From Calcarisporiella thermophila CBS 279.70 (lineage: Eukaryota; Calcarisporiellomycota), in NCBI RefSeq assembly GCF_041956535.1, contig NW_027192201.1:826266-890265 (forward strand): a stretch of 64,000 nt of DNA, in the 5' to 3' direction. Made by a program: the position numbers and the translations under genes. This document shows, piece after piece, positions 1 to 13,600 of the stretch. Each line of letters opens with the position of its first letter. Position 1 is the stretch's first letter. The notes beneath the pieces were generated by a model, which saw nothing but the letters and a program-made list of their open reading frames with translations, was not told where the DNA came from and did no database searches.

Positions 1-131
1 TAATCTAAAATGAAAAAAAATATTTAATCACACAAGCAGCGGAATATCCCTAATAATCTGAGGTTCACCTCTATATATTCTATCAGTTTCACGAATCCTC
101 GTTGGTAGTTACTCCACTTAGGGAAAACATT

Positions 132-866
132 CTATTTTACAAAATCATTCAATAAATATTTTAACAATTTTAGATAATAATTGCTTACAGCCAAAGGGAT
201 AGCGCCATTTTTTGTCACTCGTATCATCTCCTCTAGTAATCCATCCACTCCTGAACGAACCTCGTCGATTGCTCTAATTCGAGCATCAAAAAGTGAAGAC
301 ATAAGTTGTTCCAAACTTTTTCCTTCTCCCTCACTAAAAGTTTGCATGTTTTCTCCTTTCACGAGACGCCGAACTAGAGCAATCCGGTTCGAATGAATAT
401 TGCTATTAACACTTGTATCCAGACTCCAGCGAAATCGCCGCACCTTTCGTATTACATTTTGCATTGCATGCTCTTTTTCCTTTGCTTCTTCATTGCTTTC
501 CATCTCCACTGTTTTACTGGCATTCTCATTTGTTACCTGCAGTAAACTTGCAAGCCTACAACTAAGCATTTGTGAGATTTTTCTTGATTTTACGATTTCC
601 TCTCCTTCACTCTCTCCACGCTTTCGCTTTTGAATACGATTGTTCGTATGCAATGACTTTTCATTATCGATTACATAGGTCTGTGCTAGGGGAGGAGGTG
701 GTCTTGAATAAGTGGGGAGTTCCGCTAAGCCCTCATTATGCAGCAGATTTTCAAGTGAGGTTAGCAGCAAATTTGCTGTCTGTTGCCAGAGAGAGCCTGT
801 ATTCATTGGATATACACAGTTATGTATATGCGTTGAATGTGGGCATCCTTCTTGGTATGAAAACAT
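132..866 (-). CDS. Hypothetical 244-residue protein
   Basis: An uninterrupted reading frame with an ordinary ATG start and TAG stop. I do not recognise the family. The N-terminal third is polar with a proline run (PPPP near residues 57-60). Basic clusters lie at about residues 80-83 (KRKR) and 93-96 (KSRK), which could act as a bipartite nuclear signal. The centre is charged and probably helical (about 115-160). The C-terminal 60 residues are amphipathic and leucine-rich. No signal peptide or membrane segment is seen. It lies at the window edge with 1.3 kb of gene-free DNA on its 5' side, so an upstream exon cannot be excluded. The frame is long for AT-rich DNA and has a protein-like composition, which is the main argument that it is real. 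Confidence 0.5.
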   Translation of the reverse strand: MFSYQEGCPHSTHIHNCVYPMNTGSLWQQTANLLLTSLENLLHNEGLAELPTYSRPPPPLAQTYVIDNEKSLHTNNRIQKRKRGESEGEEIVKSRKISQMLSCRLASLLQVTNENASKTVEMESNEEAKEKEHAMQNVIRKVRRFRWSLDTSVNSNIHSNRIALVRRLVKGENMQTFSEGEGKSLEQLMSSLFDARIRAIDEVRSGVDGLLEEMIRVTKNGAIPLAVSNYYLKLLKYLLNDFVK

Positions 867-2144
867 GGTTTTAGTTGTTGGGGGAATCTTGAATAAGTGT
901 ATTCAGTTGAGTAAAGAGACATTGGATCAAATAATTGAAATAGTCACAAATGCTTACATCATGGAGCATTTTGACAAATTACAATAAGTTGTCAAGGATC
1001 GAGGGGGTAACATTGGGTTTAGTCTGTACCAAAATTATATCTGCATATTGAATTGCGGCTCTGAGATATGGTGAATAAATAGCTTAAGATTGGTGTATTG
1101 GATAGTAAGATAGTGCAAAATATATCCACATACATAGCATTCGCCGTTAATCATCAATGATAATAAAAGTTGGCGAGGAAAAGAGTAAGACATGCTTTCA
1201 CAGAACCTTGCAGGATCTCATTATTGTGAATATAGGCCCATTAAAACTGGAGAGGAGGGGCTTTTATTCATTTTGACCTGGGGCAAGCTTGCTGTAAACT
1301 TATGCCTGTGATTTGAAGGCTTATTTGCCTTTACTATTCTATAGACTTCATTAGTGTATCTATGGATATCTACGCTTTCATCTCTCAACCTTCACTATTA
1401 CTCTGATGGAATAGTTGTTTGTAAATTAGACTTCAACTATGAAAAATTATAGCCTTGATATTTTCCCAGTTTCCATCCCCCCGTGCAAGCCTGGGCTTTC
1501 TCATACCATAGTCTTGAGAAAAATTTTGCCCTGTACCACCATTTGCTCTCGTTTAACATCAACTTTACAATAACCTCGCTGCGAGTGCATTTCAACGAAA
1601 GTTATCTTGACCTATCTACACTTTTCTCAATATATTTCAAAGCAATACATAGGCCTCCATGCGAATAATTCAGCGCATCGAAAAATTGCTCTACTATCTA
1701 GCGGAATCTCAATTTCTAGTCACATGCCCAGTAATCGAGTATAGCACTTCCCTTTTTTCACGACCAATTCTGTGGCTTCGAAGACAACTCAGCTTAGGAT
1801 TCATAATTTACAGTGTAATTAGGTGTGACCACTTACCACTTTTTAATTTAGTTAGAGTTGGCTGTGATACTTTAATGTGTGTATTAACTCTAACTTATCG
1901 ATATGTATCTTTAGTCAATGAGTAGTGTTTTCGAATCTTGCAACGATTAGTCAGTCGACATTCCCTTACAACGAAATAGGAATAAGGAAATTAGAATTAA
2001 TATTAGTATCTTCACAGTATTATACATAGGCTCAACATGATGAGGTGTGAGATAAATTCTAGTTAACTCTTTTCATAAATATTATAGACAAAGCAGTGGT
2101 AATTGTCCAACATTTGGTGGAAATACAAGTCCCAATTTTTCTAT
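867..2144. other. Gene-free interval, 1.28 kb
   Basis: AT-rich DNA with only short frames (up to 91 codons) that lack recognisable protein features. It probably holds the promoter of the 244-residue protein and the 3' side of the AVT transporter gene. I see no RNA gene or repeat here. Confidence 0.5.
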
Positions 2145-3947
2145 TTAATACTTGAGCACTGACTCAGGTAAAAAGCTCCAAATCGTCCCAAATAGAGCAA
2201 GGATGGTACTCATAGCTATTAACATAACATCAACCATTTTCTCCCTATTGCTCATGGAGTGCCCGAAGATACGCAAACGGCAAGCCAGGGGGAATATAGC
2301 AGCGATGGCGAAGGAAAAGAAAGACCCAAGTAGTGCCTATTTATAACCATAAATAAATTTTCAGTGAATACTTTGACTCCAAGTATGTGATGCATCTAAC
2401 CATGACGCGATCAAAGCCAGGAATAGCGATAGCGATAAAAACCACCACGCTCACAAGTAGGGTACGGATGGTCATCTGTAGTGGGAAATGCCACTTTCGT
2501 ATAAAATTCCAATGATCGATTGCGTACTGGGATCGGAAGAACATGAGCTCGAAAGTCAAACTAATCGGGTTCATCGTCAAGGCAAATTTGGACATAGGAT
2601 TGACTACGATCAACCATACTGCAATATGATTGATCCAGCCCATATAGCCATCCGTGGCCATTAGATTCTTGGTAATTTCCTCCATTGTTTCTCGTCCGAA
2701 CATCAAGTAGCCCGATGCTGCCATTGTGAAGTAGATGCTTGCAGTAGCCAGATAAGTTCTGTCTACAACTGTACCGAAGCGCTTGGGGTTTTTCATCTCT
2801 CTATAAATCGAAGGGAAAACCGCATGGCCAGCAAAGCCAGCCATGATAAGGCCAAACGAAAATGGGAGAGATAGCCAATTTTCAGGCCACAGCGTCGTGG
2901 GCATGGGTGAGAGTAGACTGCCTGGTGCTTCCCCTTTTGATAGGCCATCGATGAGTACCACTCCTACTAAACAAAACGCTGATACAATTCCAACCAGCGA
3001 CCAATAGGACAAGATGTGGATGGGAAGCCAAGTAGATGGCGCAATGATGGCAAAGCCGATTAATTTCAGTGTAGTAAGACTCATATGCGGAAACAAAATC
3101 TTCAGAGAATCTCCAATTAGAATCACCTGGCTAACCGCTGCCGCCATTAGTTCGAGCATAAATGTTACAGTAGTGAAGCTTCGGGAACTGGGGCCGAATG
3201 CTACGACGCCCATATCTGCATAGGTATTTACATTGGGTGCAGAATCCATACAACGTGAAATCGAAATAGCTGTATAGCGAGTGACAGCACAACAAAAAAT
3301 GAAAATGAGAGTACCAAGTATCCAGCCTGCAAACCGGAAACCCAAAGGGAGAGCGAGGATCCCTATGCCCATAAGGACATTAATGCTATTGAAAACGGAC
3401 TAATAGAATAAAGAATAACATTAAAGTAGTCCGCAGGTTCCATTATTGGAGACTGCTAAGGTTTTACCTGCGACACCGAAGATAGGCCATGATAAGCCCC
3501 GTCTTGATAAACTTGACCCTCCTGATCAGCATTATCTTGTGTTGATTCTGCACGATTCTGCAATGAATCCCATCGTGCTAGGGAATCTCTTCTCTGTGGT
3601 ATAGATTCTTCAAAACCAGGGATACCGCTTGCGACAGAACCACGTTTTGCGCGTAGTAACGGCGATTGTTCTGCGAAAGGCGAATAAGTTGTTGAATAAA
3701 CAGACACTGCATCGTATGGATCGATTCTTTCGGAAGAGCTGTCCGCCACAAGTTCATTAAATTTGTAGTTGACGCTGCGAGAATAAGAGCTAGCCCAGCT
3801 ATTGATGGATGTGGAGAGGCGTTGAGAAAAGTTATCTGCCGCGGATTGAGGATCAAGCTGCGAGACACTGCCACGACGATGTGGTATATTGAGGGCAGGG
3901 GAGCCCACTATGGTGGGGGGAGGATGATCACTGCTCGAATACGACAT
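2145..3947 (-). CDS. Vacuolar amino acid transporter, AVT1-like (Aa_trans family)
   Basis: Three exons: 3947-3468, 3399-2401 and 2336-2145, with introns of 68 and 64 bases in phase 0, giving 556 residues. The first 160 residues are serine-rich and look disordered, as in fungal AVT1 proteins. The transporter domain begins in exon 2 at SVFNSINVLMGIGILALPLG (about residues 161-180), a hallmark of the SLC32/AVT branch, and is followed by about ten hydrophobic segments. The last exon restores the family's C-terminal segment (VMALLGSFFSFAIAAIFPL). Family members exchange amino acids across the vacuolar membrane using the proton gradient; the substrate cannot be read from sequence. The gene is divergent from the YANK kinase across a 458-base spacer. 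Confidence 0.9.
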
Positions 3948-4405
3948 AGAGTTAGGGTTGATTAATTAATGTGCAGAGTTTTCCGATGGATTCGCAGAAT
4001 TCACAAGGGCAACAAATACAAGGTTTTTTGCGGGGACAAAAAGGAAGGACAGAAGCACAGAAAAAGCTTTGCGAATAATTCAACGGTCTTTGAAGAAATT
4101 CAGATTAAAGCGGCTTTGTCCTACAATTTATATGGTTGGTATGCTGCGACACATGCTTTTCCCTTCAATTTGTGAACGGGAAAGGAAGTTTATTTCAAAA
4201 TCGATCCTTGACCTCCTACTTGTCCTTCCTCGTTCTATAACGCGAGATTTCTTGCGGCTTTTCTTATTTTCTGCTTTTGTTTTTCTTTTACTATGCAATA
4301 GAAAATATGGGAGGAATATGTTGCAAGGAGGAAAATATCGACTTTGACGATGAGGGTATTAAACTTTTGTTACAAAGGGGTTGATAGCTTTTCGTTCTCT
4401 TACCA
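3948..4405. promoter_or_regulatory. Shared upstream region of AVT transporter and YANK kinase
   Basis: A 458-base spacer between two divergently transcribed start codons, so it must carry both promoters. I see no clear TATA box or named binding site. Short frames here do not resemble protein. Confidence 0.5.
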
Positions 4406-6152
4406 ATGCCATATTTTTTAAAAAAAGTCCATTTGAACCATTTCAATCTTATGCGCAGTGTAGGAAGGGGTTCATTTGGAAAGGTGCGCGTCGTTCAGCA
4501 CAAAAAGACAAAAGAAATGTATGCTTTAAAATATATAAATAAGGCGAAATGCGTAAAAATGCGCGCCATTAAGAATGTGATTTCGGAGCGGCGCCTTCTA
4601 GAGTCGCTCGACTACCCATTTATTGTAAATTTACGATACGCTTTTCAGGTGAATAGCAATTCTTCATGTTTACTAAGTGGTTGTCTTAATATCAAATTGT
4701 CATTACGCTCAGGATGACGTTAATTTATTTATGGTGATCGACTTGATGTTGGGGGGCGACCTACGCTTTCACCTGGAGCGAATGGGGAAGTTCCCCGAGG
4801 AATGCGTGCGTCTCTATGCGGCAGAGCTTTCTTCTGCCTTGGACTTTCTGCACAGCAAAAGAGTTGTCCACAGGTAAATATCAACCCAATAATCAGGGTG
4901 TTTTTCCGTATTGAAAAATCTATTCGATAAAGAGATATAAAGCCGGACAACGTGCTACTGGATTCCAAAGGACATGTACATCTTACCGATTTCAATATTG
5001 CCGCCCACTATAACGAGAGTAAGCCCCTGACTACTTATGCTGGTTCATTGGCTTATATGGGTAAGTCGATTTTCACTCTTCTCCCCGCCGATTATCATTG
5101 GGGGATAATAAATTGTACTGAATAGCTTTCCATTTTTAGCTCCGGAAATTCTTCAAAGACATGGGTATTTGAACTCGGTAGACTGGTGGTCGTTGGGTGC
5201 AATGCTTTACGAGATTGTCTTCGGCGCACGTCCTTTCCGCGGAAGAACTAGCAGCGCATTAACCAATGCTATTATCCATGACCCGCTACTGTTCCCCCCC
5301 GATGCACATGAAGTGGCATCGCAAGAGTGTATAGACTTTATAACACGCCTTTGTACCCGAGAGATACCCAATCGCCTCGGATGTGGTGAAGAAGGATTTG
5401 CGGCCGTCAAAAGCCATCCCTGGTTCAAGGACCTGGATTGGGAAGCCATCAAGGAGAAAAAGGTGACTCCTAAGTTCGAGCCGGACTCGACACAATCAAA
5501 TTTCGATGCAATGCATGAGCTTGAGGAGTTGCTCTTGGAAGACGACCCACTCACCATTCGCAAGAAAAATAAAACCAGACCCATCATAGGGCAGCCTGAT
5601 TCAGTTTTGGGTCGAGGGTTTACGAACAAGTATGGACTGGAGTTGAAAATGCTGGAGGAAGAGTATCATCCCTATAATTTCACGCGAGTGAACGAAATCG
5701 CAAGACAACAGAAACGGGCCCATGCGGTGATTACCTCAACTGGAGAGGGCGTGGACGTCGTATCTCCTACATTGTCGCTTGCAAGAAAAGGACGCCAATT
5801 CAAAGGAGACTTTGAACAGGCCGCAATCGCTCGATTCAGAGAGAATGAAAGTTGGAATAGCTTTGGAAGCACCGAAGAGAGAGATAGAGACTACGAGGGA
5901 GATGAAAAAAGCTCATCTACAAAAGTCTTGTCGAATCATCATCTTCCATCTGCTAAGAGATTGGAGGAGCTACGGACAAAGGAATTAGACGGCCGAGAAT
6001 TTGTGAGAAAAGTGACCAATGTCCGTGGTCGCCTTGAGGTCGGCGGAGGAGTTTGCGGAAGTTTTGATGATGGATTCGAACTGGACTCCAAGGAGAGAAT
6101 AGCTGAGGATGAGGAATTTACAGAAAAAATGGTTTCCTTACCGACGAACTAA
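4406..6152 (+). CDS. AGC-type serine/threonine kinase, YANK/STK32 family
   Basis: Four exons: 4406-4648, 4713-4873, 4933-5060 and 5140-6152, giving 514 residues. The kinase domain starts about residue 13 with the glycine loop GRGSFGKV (20-27), the ATP lysine K42 in YALKY, HRDIKPDN at 134-141, and APE at the start of exon 4. The magnesium motif is DFN (154-156) instead of DFG, followed by IAA, which is diagnostic of YANK kinases. After the kinase domain comes a segment like the YANK tail ([16 protein letters not shown]), then a long charged, probably disordered C-terminus. Substrates of fungal members are poorly known. The gene is divergent from the AVT gene and convergent with the sphingoid-base kinase. 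Confidence 0.9.
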
Positions 6153-6676
6153 TCACTATAATCTAAATACCATTTTGATATTTATTGATACAGTCCTTCT
6201 ATTCCTTTTCATTATTTAATTGATTCTTATAATTACCACGTTGTTTTCCCTCCTGTTATTACCTTTGGTATGATCGCTTTGTGTCGTTGCTATTTATTTT
6301 ATTTATTTAATCATCCTATTATTAAGTTAATCGAATTAATGAATCACTTTCGTTATAGTTGACTCCTTAGGACAACTTAAAGACAAAAGTGGATATTAAT
6401 TACAGCTTAAATTTGGAAAATTATTAATTTATTCTGATTTTTGTCACGGTGTCTTGCCCTAGCTTGCTTATCAAAAACGTCTGTACATTTCAGGAATACT
6501 TTCGGATTAAATATTTTGGACGAAATGAAAATATATATATATATATATATGTATAAAAATATGTGAAATATCGTAAGACTAGAGAAGAAATTAATAAGTT
6601 AAACAATCGATATATCATTTTGGAGACAGTCATTAGTTCTAGTGGAGAGATAAGGCTAAAGAGGCGCATGGTCACG
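6153..6676. other. Convergent 3' spacer
   Basis: Spacer of 524 bases between the stop codons of the YANK kinase and the sphingoid-base kinase. It is AT-rich and holds both 3' ends plus a dinucleotide run at 6531-6550. No gene seen. Confidence 0.5.
6531..6550. repeat. (AT)10 microsatellite
   Basis: Ten uninterrupted AT units in the convergent spacer. Confidence 0.95.
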
Positions 6677-8410
6677 TCAAATATCGACTGGAATATATCC
6701 CCCATTTAATGACATTACTTTTACAACACGTCGATGGACTTCCGCCTGGAATGGTTCGAAAGGCATTGACTCTCCATCAATAGATAAGTAACCCTTTGTG
6801 GAGCCTTTGGGTAATTTGGGGGTAAGTCTAAACGCCTTCACTTTATAGTATTTTACAGCGCGCGACTCCACATGGGCTCCCTTCGACAGTTTATCAAAGA
6901 TGCCGAGGACATTTAGAGTCGAATCGGGCTCAAGGATCACCATATCCAGAAGCCCATCATCGGGCAGCGCATAAGGATGGCTGAGCATTCCACGGCCGAG
7001 GAGCGGACACTTGGCGCCCAGAACATTGATGAGATCTCCGTTGATGCGGTGCCAGTTTTCCGGTACCGGTGAATCTATATCACCATATTTATCCTTCAAA
7101 AATGACTCTTCCTCGGTATCGATTCCGTTGACATCATTCTTTTCTTTGTGCAAACGGTAGTGCTCTTTGACTGCGGAAAGTTCTGCATGTTCCACGAGCA
7201 TTGATAGCTCGCATGGGTATCGTTTCTTGCGCATGATATAATACAGTGCACCGACCGTAAAGCGGGTATCACCCATCCATTTCAAATGTTTGTCCGTTCC
7301 AAGATCGGCGTCACCGGCGATGCCAAAATTTTGTGAAAGGAAGGAGAAATATCTCTCTTTTCCTTGAGTAATGGAGCAGATATCAATTGAAAGAGGAGTT
7401 CCTGGAGAATTAGTTTAGTAAATAGCATGAGATTGAGGTTAGACAAGATCAAGGGAATAAAATAAAACCTTTAATTGCAGCAAGAGTACTATTTACTGGG
7501 CTGAACCCCTGCTTCTCTCCATGCATAGAAATGCTCAATGCATTGCCGCTACCTAGAAAAGAGTTTGGTCCAGGTGAGAGCCTAGTTTTAGTTGTCTTCA
7601 GGGTAAGAAGAGAGGATACCTGTAGGAATTACACACAAGGGCAGCTTTGATGCGGAGAATGCGTCTTCACGTTTTAAAAGCCCGTTAATCACTTCAAATA
7701 AAAGCCCGTCGCCGCCCACTGAAATTACAGCATCATAGTCTTGAATATTGAGATTGCGCGTGAGTTCTTCTGCATGGCCTCTGTGTTCCGTTACTAGTTA
7801 AGTACACAAAAATCAGCAATGAAACAATGTTTCATTGAGAATGTCCTATGTAGCTCATTACCCTGAACATGATATGAACATCTGGCTGCATTTAACACAG
7901 GAAGAACATATTTATCCAAAGCCCGCCTGCTGGTTCCTTTGCCTGAGTATGGGTTCAACAAAATATAGAAATTCTTTTGCGGCTTTAATCCTAAATTGAA
8001 CCGTGAGAGGACCCTATTCCAAGTCTTCAAATACAGACGATTAGTTTACCTTCATACGCAACTGACATAACCTTTTCAGCCCAAATATTTGCGTCTGCTT
8101 CGTCGTTGACTTCGTAGTACATAACTTGGAGGCGAGCGACCCCTGTTTTCGGATTCGGGACGAGCATCGAGATTTCCAGCGTTATTTGTTCCATTTTTTT
8201 AATTGATGCCCATAGTATGTTTTGAAGCGAGATGGGAACTAAGGGAAACGCACGTCAAAGGATAAGGATTAAATATAATATATTATATTATAATATCTTG
8301 CATGCTAACAGTGATATTAAAATTTTACCTTTGATCCCCGGCAAGATGAGATTCGAACCATCAAACTTGATTAAGACTTCGTATCTATTATAAATGACAG
8401 GTAATTCCAT
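6677..8410 (-). CDS. Sphingoid long-chain base (sphingosine) kinase
   Basis: Six exons: 8410-8329, 8238-8050, 7990-7862, 7793-7620, 7552-7469 and 7401-6677. All introns are in phase 1, giving 460 residues. The enzyme phosphorylates sphingoid bases such as phytosphingosine and dihydrosphingosine. Residues 1-90 form the N-terminal pleckstrin-like part. The catalytic DAGK-type domain shows LLNPYSGKGT (101-110), the active-site loop SVGGDG (158-163) and PTGSGNALS from about 190. The C-terminal half carries ALPDDGLLD and ends GGYIPVDI. The length is close to short family members and shorter than yeast Lcb4/Lcb5. The start was chosen because exon 1 extends the pleckstrin-like part in frame and is preceded by no closer in-frame ATG; exon 1 is the least certain part. 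Confidence 0.88.
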
Positions 8411-10637
8411 GGTAGTTTTGGGAATCGTTAGATAAGAGGGATTAAGGAGTGAAAAATGGGGTTGATGAAAAAAAAAAATAAGAAACTTCGTAAATATAGT
8501 GTATCAGATAGTGTCTTAATATCAATTCTTACATTACTCCATTCTTTTTCACATTCACAAAATTGAACTAAGCCTCTCAGATATGCACTCCAACCTAAAT
8601 ATTCACACCGTTCTCATTTTATATACTTCCTAGGTGTATGGGAAAGTTCCTGTTGCAATTGAGAAGAGAAGAATGGCAATTTGGAACAATGTAGCTGTAA
8701 AGTAATTGAATTGGGCGGCGAGAAGCATAGATTATGTACTATTTTATTTTTTTTTTGGTAGAATAGATCGAAATTTTAGTGTTATGCTGGCAAAGTTTGA
8801 CGAACACATACGCAACTTTTCTGTTCTTTTATTATGGTTATCTATTGTTGTGGTTAACAAACATTAATGAGTTTGAAAGGCGAGCTATATTCAATGCCGT
8901 AGGAGTTTGTATTAGCTCAACATAATTTTGAATATACATTGATAACTTAAACAGTCTTTATTATATATATTGCTTAGTGTCATCTGTTACTTGGCTGCTA
9001 AGTAAAATTTGATAGACGAAAGGCAGTGTGTACATATAATAAAATTTTTTCCGGAAGTATTCAGTTTGCAACCGTTTAAAGAATAAACGATCGAGCCAAC
9101 TAGTTAATTCAAGCGTACTATTTGAGCAAAACCTTGTTACGTTTTTCGCTATTTCTATTCGTTTTTTATATCGGGTATATATGATTTTCGTTTTACACCA
9201 ACAGTTCTGTGCACTAAATTGAACCATTATAATTGGATCAACGAAATAGAGAAAAAGCATTACTTATCATCAATTTTGAAGTTAGTCAGAAGAGTCCAAC
9301 GTTTAAGGTGTCTAATAATCTTTATTATGTAAACATACTTCGTCAACCTGCTATCTGATCTCGCGTGCGGGTTCAACAGTAGTATGAGCATATATAATAT
9401 TCTCGGATGAAATAGTTCGAGGAGTAGGATTTATAATGAAGAATGCTATTGTTTTATATCTCATATCTTGAATTATAAGCCAAATGCACACAGTATCCAA
9501 GTAACCATATTTTTATTTTTTGTATAAACTGCGAGTATTTTGACTATATGGAGGGAGATGAGCCGAATTACATATATACACTTACTTTGTCAAAAAGTAG
9601 AGTACTTAGTGATGGTACTGGCATCACCGCCAAATGAAAGCATAGGGATTATCGGACCGAAAAGAGATTCAAAGGCTTGGTATGTAGGTTTGTGATTAAT
9701 AGGGAGACAAAATCTATTGATATTTGGATTATTCTCCATGAAATTGCATTTTTATACTGCGGAGATTTGGTGAACCTAATATTATTGTCTGCTTATTGAT
9801 TGATGCATATAGCTCGTCGCAAAGCCTTGTCAATTAAACGGAAGTGCAAGGACAATGCGAGAGAGGTGTACAAAGCGTGGATTGCTATTGATGCTGCATA
9901 CTAATTATTGTTGTACTTGGCTGGTCTTTTTTTTTTTCGCTATTTCTTTCTTCCAATTTATTTTTTTCGGTTAATGAATTAATCAAGAAATTGAAGTTGG
10001 TTGGACTGTTAAAGTTCGAGGAGGAAAAGAATCCGAGGAAAAAAAGGGGGCGCAGCACACGTGTCGACTTTATCTGAACAAAATTTCATTGTTCGCTTCA
10101 GTTGAGAGTTCAGACAGCGTCGGTCAAACCGGGCAACACTATTGCTCTCGATTCAGTTAGTAATGGCTAGAGTATTTGACTACGAACCACTGTTATAAAT
10201 ATAATCAAGGTAGGCTTAATGAATATATCCAGCTGGGAGTTAAGCCTGAATTCTACACCCTTACACGAGCTAAATAAATCTCTTTCTCGTAATGGAATTT
10301 CATCATCTTTACTGATACTTATTGCTTGCTCCTTAGATCTCGACATAATTTTCAGTCTACATCTTCTTGTTTATCTCCCACCTTCTAAATCAAACAAATC
10401 GGTAATTATCCCCAACTTTTTCTATGCTAATGTCTCCAATTGCTAATCTGATCTCTAGAGCTCTTTTATTTTTCATCTTGATTTCTCTCTTTTCATACAT
10501 TCTTTTCTGTTTAACATTGTGAGAGCGAGATAAAGGGATTTATCCCAGATCTTAAGGAGATCTTACCCTTACTATTGCCTCCTTGATCAATACCTCTTCC
10601 GTTTTCATCTCTATTCTCTTCGGAATAGTTCTCAAAG
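8411..10637. other. Gene-poor interval, 2.2 kb
   Basis: AT-rich DNA between the divergent sphingoid-base kinase and the RasGAP. The longest frames (99 codons at 8961-9260 on the minus strand, 75 codons at 10219-10446) have no family features and low-complexity composition. The last few hundred bases before 10638 are pyrimidine-rich and probably hold the RasGAP promoter and leader. Confidence 0.5.
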
Positions 10638-13600
10638 ATGAACGCGGAGGCTAAACTTATTAATTCCTTCGTAAATCGAATACGAGTAAATCGACTTTTA
10701 TTTTCACTACTAATTTTGTAATGCCTAAGCGATTTTTTTTGGATATTAGGTCCCGATCAATGAGGGGAGGAGCTTGGAGGCACTCGAAAATGATCGGTCA
10801 TTTCAGCAAACTCTCTCAGCCTTGGTGGATGTTGCACAATACAGACTACCTCAAGTAGCTAAGAATTTGGTTGCTATGCTCGAGAATATTTCACAAGTAA
10901 TGTCTTGTAGCTCATTTCATTCGACTGCATATATTAACACTGGTATTCTTATTTTAGCACACTGTCCCAGTGTCTAGTGAAGAAGTCGTTGCCCCTGAGG
11001 TTTTACAATCACAATATATCATTCTCAATATACTATCTGTATGCATGGGTCATCACTGGAGATGGTATCGTGAAAGCACTGCCCATGTTTCTGAAGCACC
11101 AGAGCAACAAGCTAATATACCACAACGACGACTCGAGGATCCGCCAGCACTTGAAGAATCGCTTGTTAAGTCCATAATAAACGTCATTCTTCGGGTCATC
11201 AACCAGACTACAATTAGCGAGGAGGTACAAAACTCATACATCTCAATTGGCAGCCCATTCGTTTCATTTACTTCAATGAGTGAGCGAAATCAAACGCCCG
11301 CCAAACACTTTTATGCTCCGTTGTGCGGCGACATTCATACCGGCATCCATCGATCTGCAAGTAGCATCCTGTTCTACTTGAGCGCTAGCAATTGGGGAGT
11401 TGTCTTTGCGAAAATCAAGTCAAAAATTAAGCATCTCTCATCCACCACTGACGAGTGGCCTGACACATCAGAGCTCAAACTACTCGAGTACGCATGTTTG
11501 GATCAGAAACGTTTGAGTGCTGTACTACAAGGTAATTTACTAATTAATGGCCGGGCCAATTTTATGCTCGCAATTTTCTAAGAAATTATGATTTATAGAG
11601 TTAAGTTCTACCTTTCTTCACCTTAAACGTCCTGCTCAACCAAACATGGGATTGGTTCTGCGCAAGTCAATCTGGAATTGGATTGAAGTTTACCCTGCCG
11701 AATTCGCCGCCCTTTATCAATCCCAGCAGCGACTTGACGGCCGCCCAGAAGTCCTATTTGATATATCCAATTCGCTTGCAGACAATAATCGGCGTAAAGG
11801 CGTTTTCTGGCCTCTGCAGACGACACTACTATTGCTTTGCCCTGATATACTTGCCTCGGCTGTAATGAACGTTGGAACTTCCGGTCGGAATAAAAAAGTG
11901 CAATTCTTGGAGGCGCTGAAAAAGAGCATGCGAAGCTCACGTTTAGGAGATGTTGCATCGGTGTGCTATGTGAGCATTTGTAAGGCGAGCACATACGTAA
12001 ACCAATCGGAGAGATCTATATTAAGGCACATAGTTTCGGATGTGGAGAATGATCTCAGGGTATGCTATTTCCTGGAGGATTTTACTGAAATTTACTGGTA
12101 ATAATACATTGCGATGTTTATTTAGGAAAAGTTACTTGATCCACAGCGAGTTCAAGCGAATTCCGATAATTTCGTCGACCAATCGCTGATGATTGACTGT
12201 CTTACCTCGCTATATCTTCTCAATCCACGAACTGCTCTGCGCTCATTCGTTTCTTATTGTATGCTTGATTCGGCACCCATTGTATTTAAGCTGGTGCTTT
12301 CCAAAACATGTCTTGCACTCTCAGATGAACAGCAGCGTCTTCCATGGAACCCTTCTCTGAGTCAAGCGTACTCCACACTGGCGAGCCCAATCCGTAAACT
12401 CTTCCAAGAAGGATTGAACCGGGACCGGGCAATGCAGGACATCTCTCTCACAAAAAAGATTGTGACGAGTGACAAAAAACAGCGCAAAATGCTACTTGAG
12501 GAAGCAGGCGAGAAACTGGATCTTCTGCTCACCATTTTCAAATTATACCTTGTAGCCCCCCAACTTGCACTATGGGCTGAAAATAGTGAGCACTATGAAG
12601 AATTACGCCGCCTAACACATGGAATTAGCCTTTGCTTGCATGATCCAGTTACTGCTGTGCGTACAAGTGCGGCTGAATTGCTCTTGCAATTGCATTCACC
12701 TGCATATATCGACAAATGGGGATCAGAAGATGCAAAAATGTCTTCCTTTTGGACAATAAGCAGCCAAGTGCTCTTAGCAGTCGCACGTAAAATCCTTGAT
12801 TATAAAGAACGTGAAGAGGGTACCAAACACACCCTTGAACTTTTGTTAAAGTTGCTTGTGCGTCGTAACGAGTTCCTCAAGTCGTGTCGCGAGCAGGCAT
12901 CTCATTGTGCAGATATTCCGGAGCGACTCGCATCTACTGTGGCCCTCGAGATTGCGCTACTTGTATTGCTTTGTAGCCCCGATAATCAGATATGTTCGAT
13001 GACTCTTTCCTGCTTTGGGCATTTGTGTACAGAAGCAAGTTTGACAGAGGAGCTGGATGACACACAGCGATCGCAGTTGACCATTGTTGAAAATTTCAAT
13101 GTGTATTCGGAACTGGCGCGTGTCGGTGGACCCGTTACTGGACGCAGAGCATTACAAAAGAAAATTAGACGCCTATTGCGGCAAATGACGAGGCCTACAC
13201 CGGGCAATTTGGCGGCTTGGGAAGAAGCATGGAAGCGGTGGAGGGTACTTACTCAGTCGCTTGTGCGTTCACTTGATGATATCAAAGAAGAGGGTCTCGA
13301 GTCACCGTCAAGCAGCACCCCGAAGAAGCCGGCATTTTATGAGAAGTTACGTGGTCAAACAATACCTCGTTACCCATCTTCGTCGGGATTACCTTCTCGC
13401 GACGCGATTGACGAAGACAAAGCATCTGAATGGCAAAACTATACTGGTTTTCTTGCGGCGCTCAGTGAATGCTGCGTTGCAGTCGCAAATCCCCCCTCCC
13501 CTCGCACATCCAACTATGATGGAAGACGCCTGGGCGGGTCGCCACATGATAGCGGTCAGATGGTAGAGAAGTTTGTGCAAGAAATGGTAGATCTACTGGT

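Noticed and set aside
8961-9260. 99-codon minus-strand frame
   Set aside because: Composition is that of translated AT-rich DNA and no conserved motif is present.
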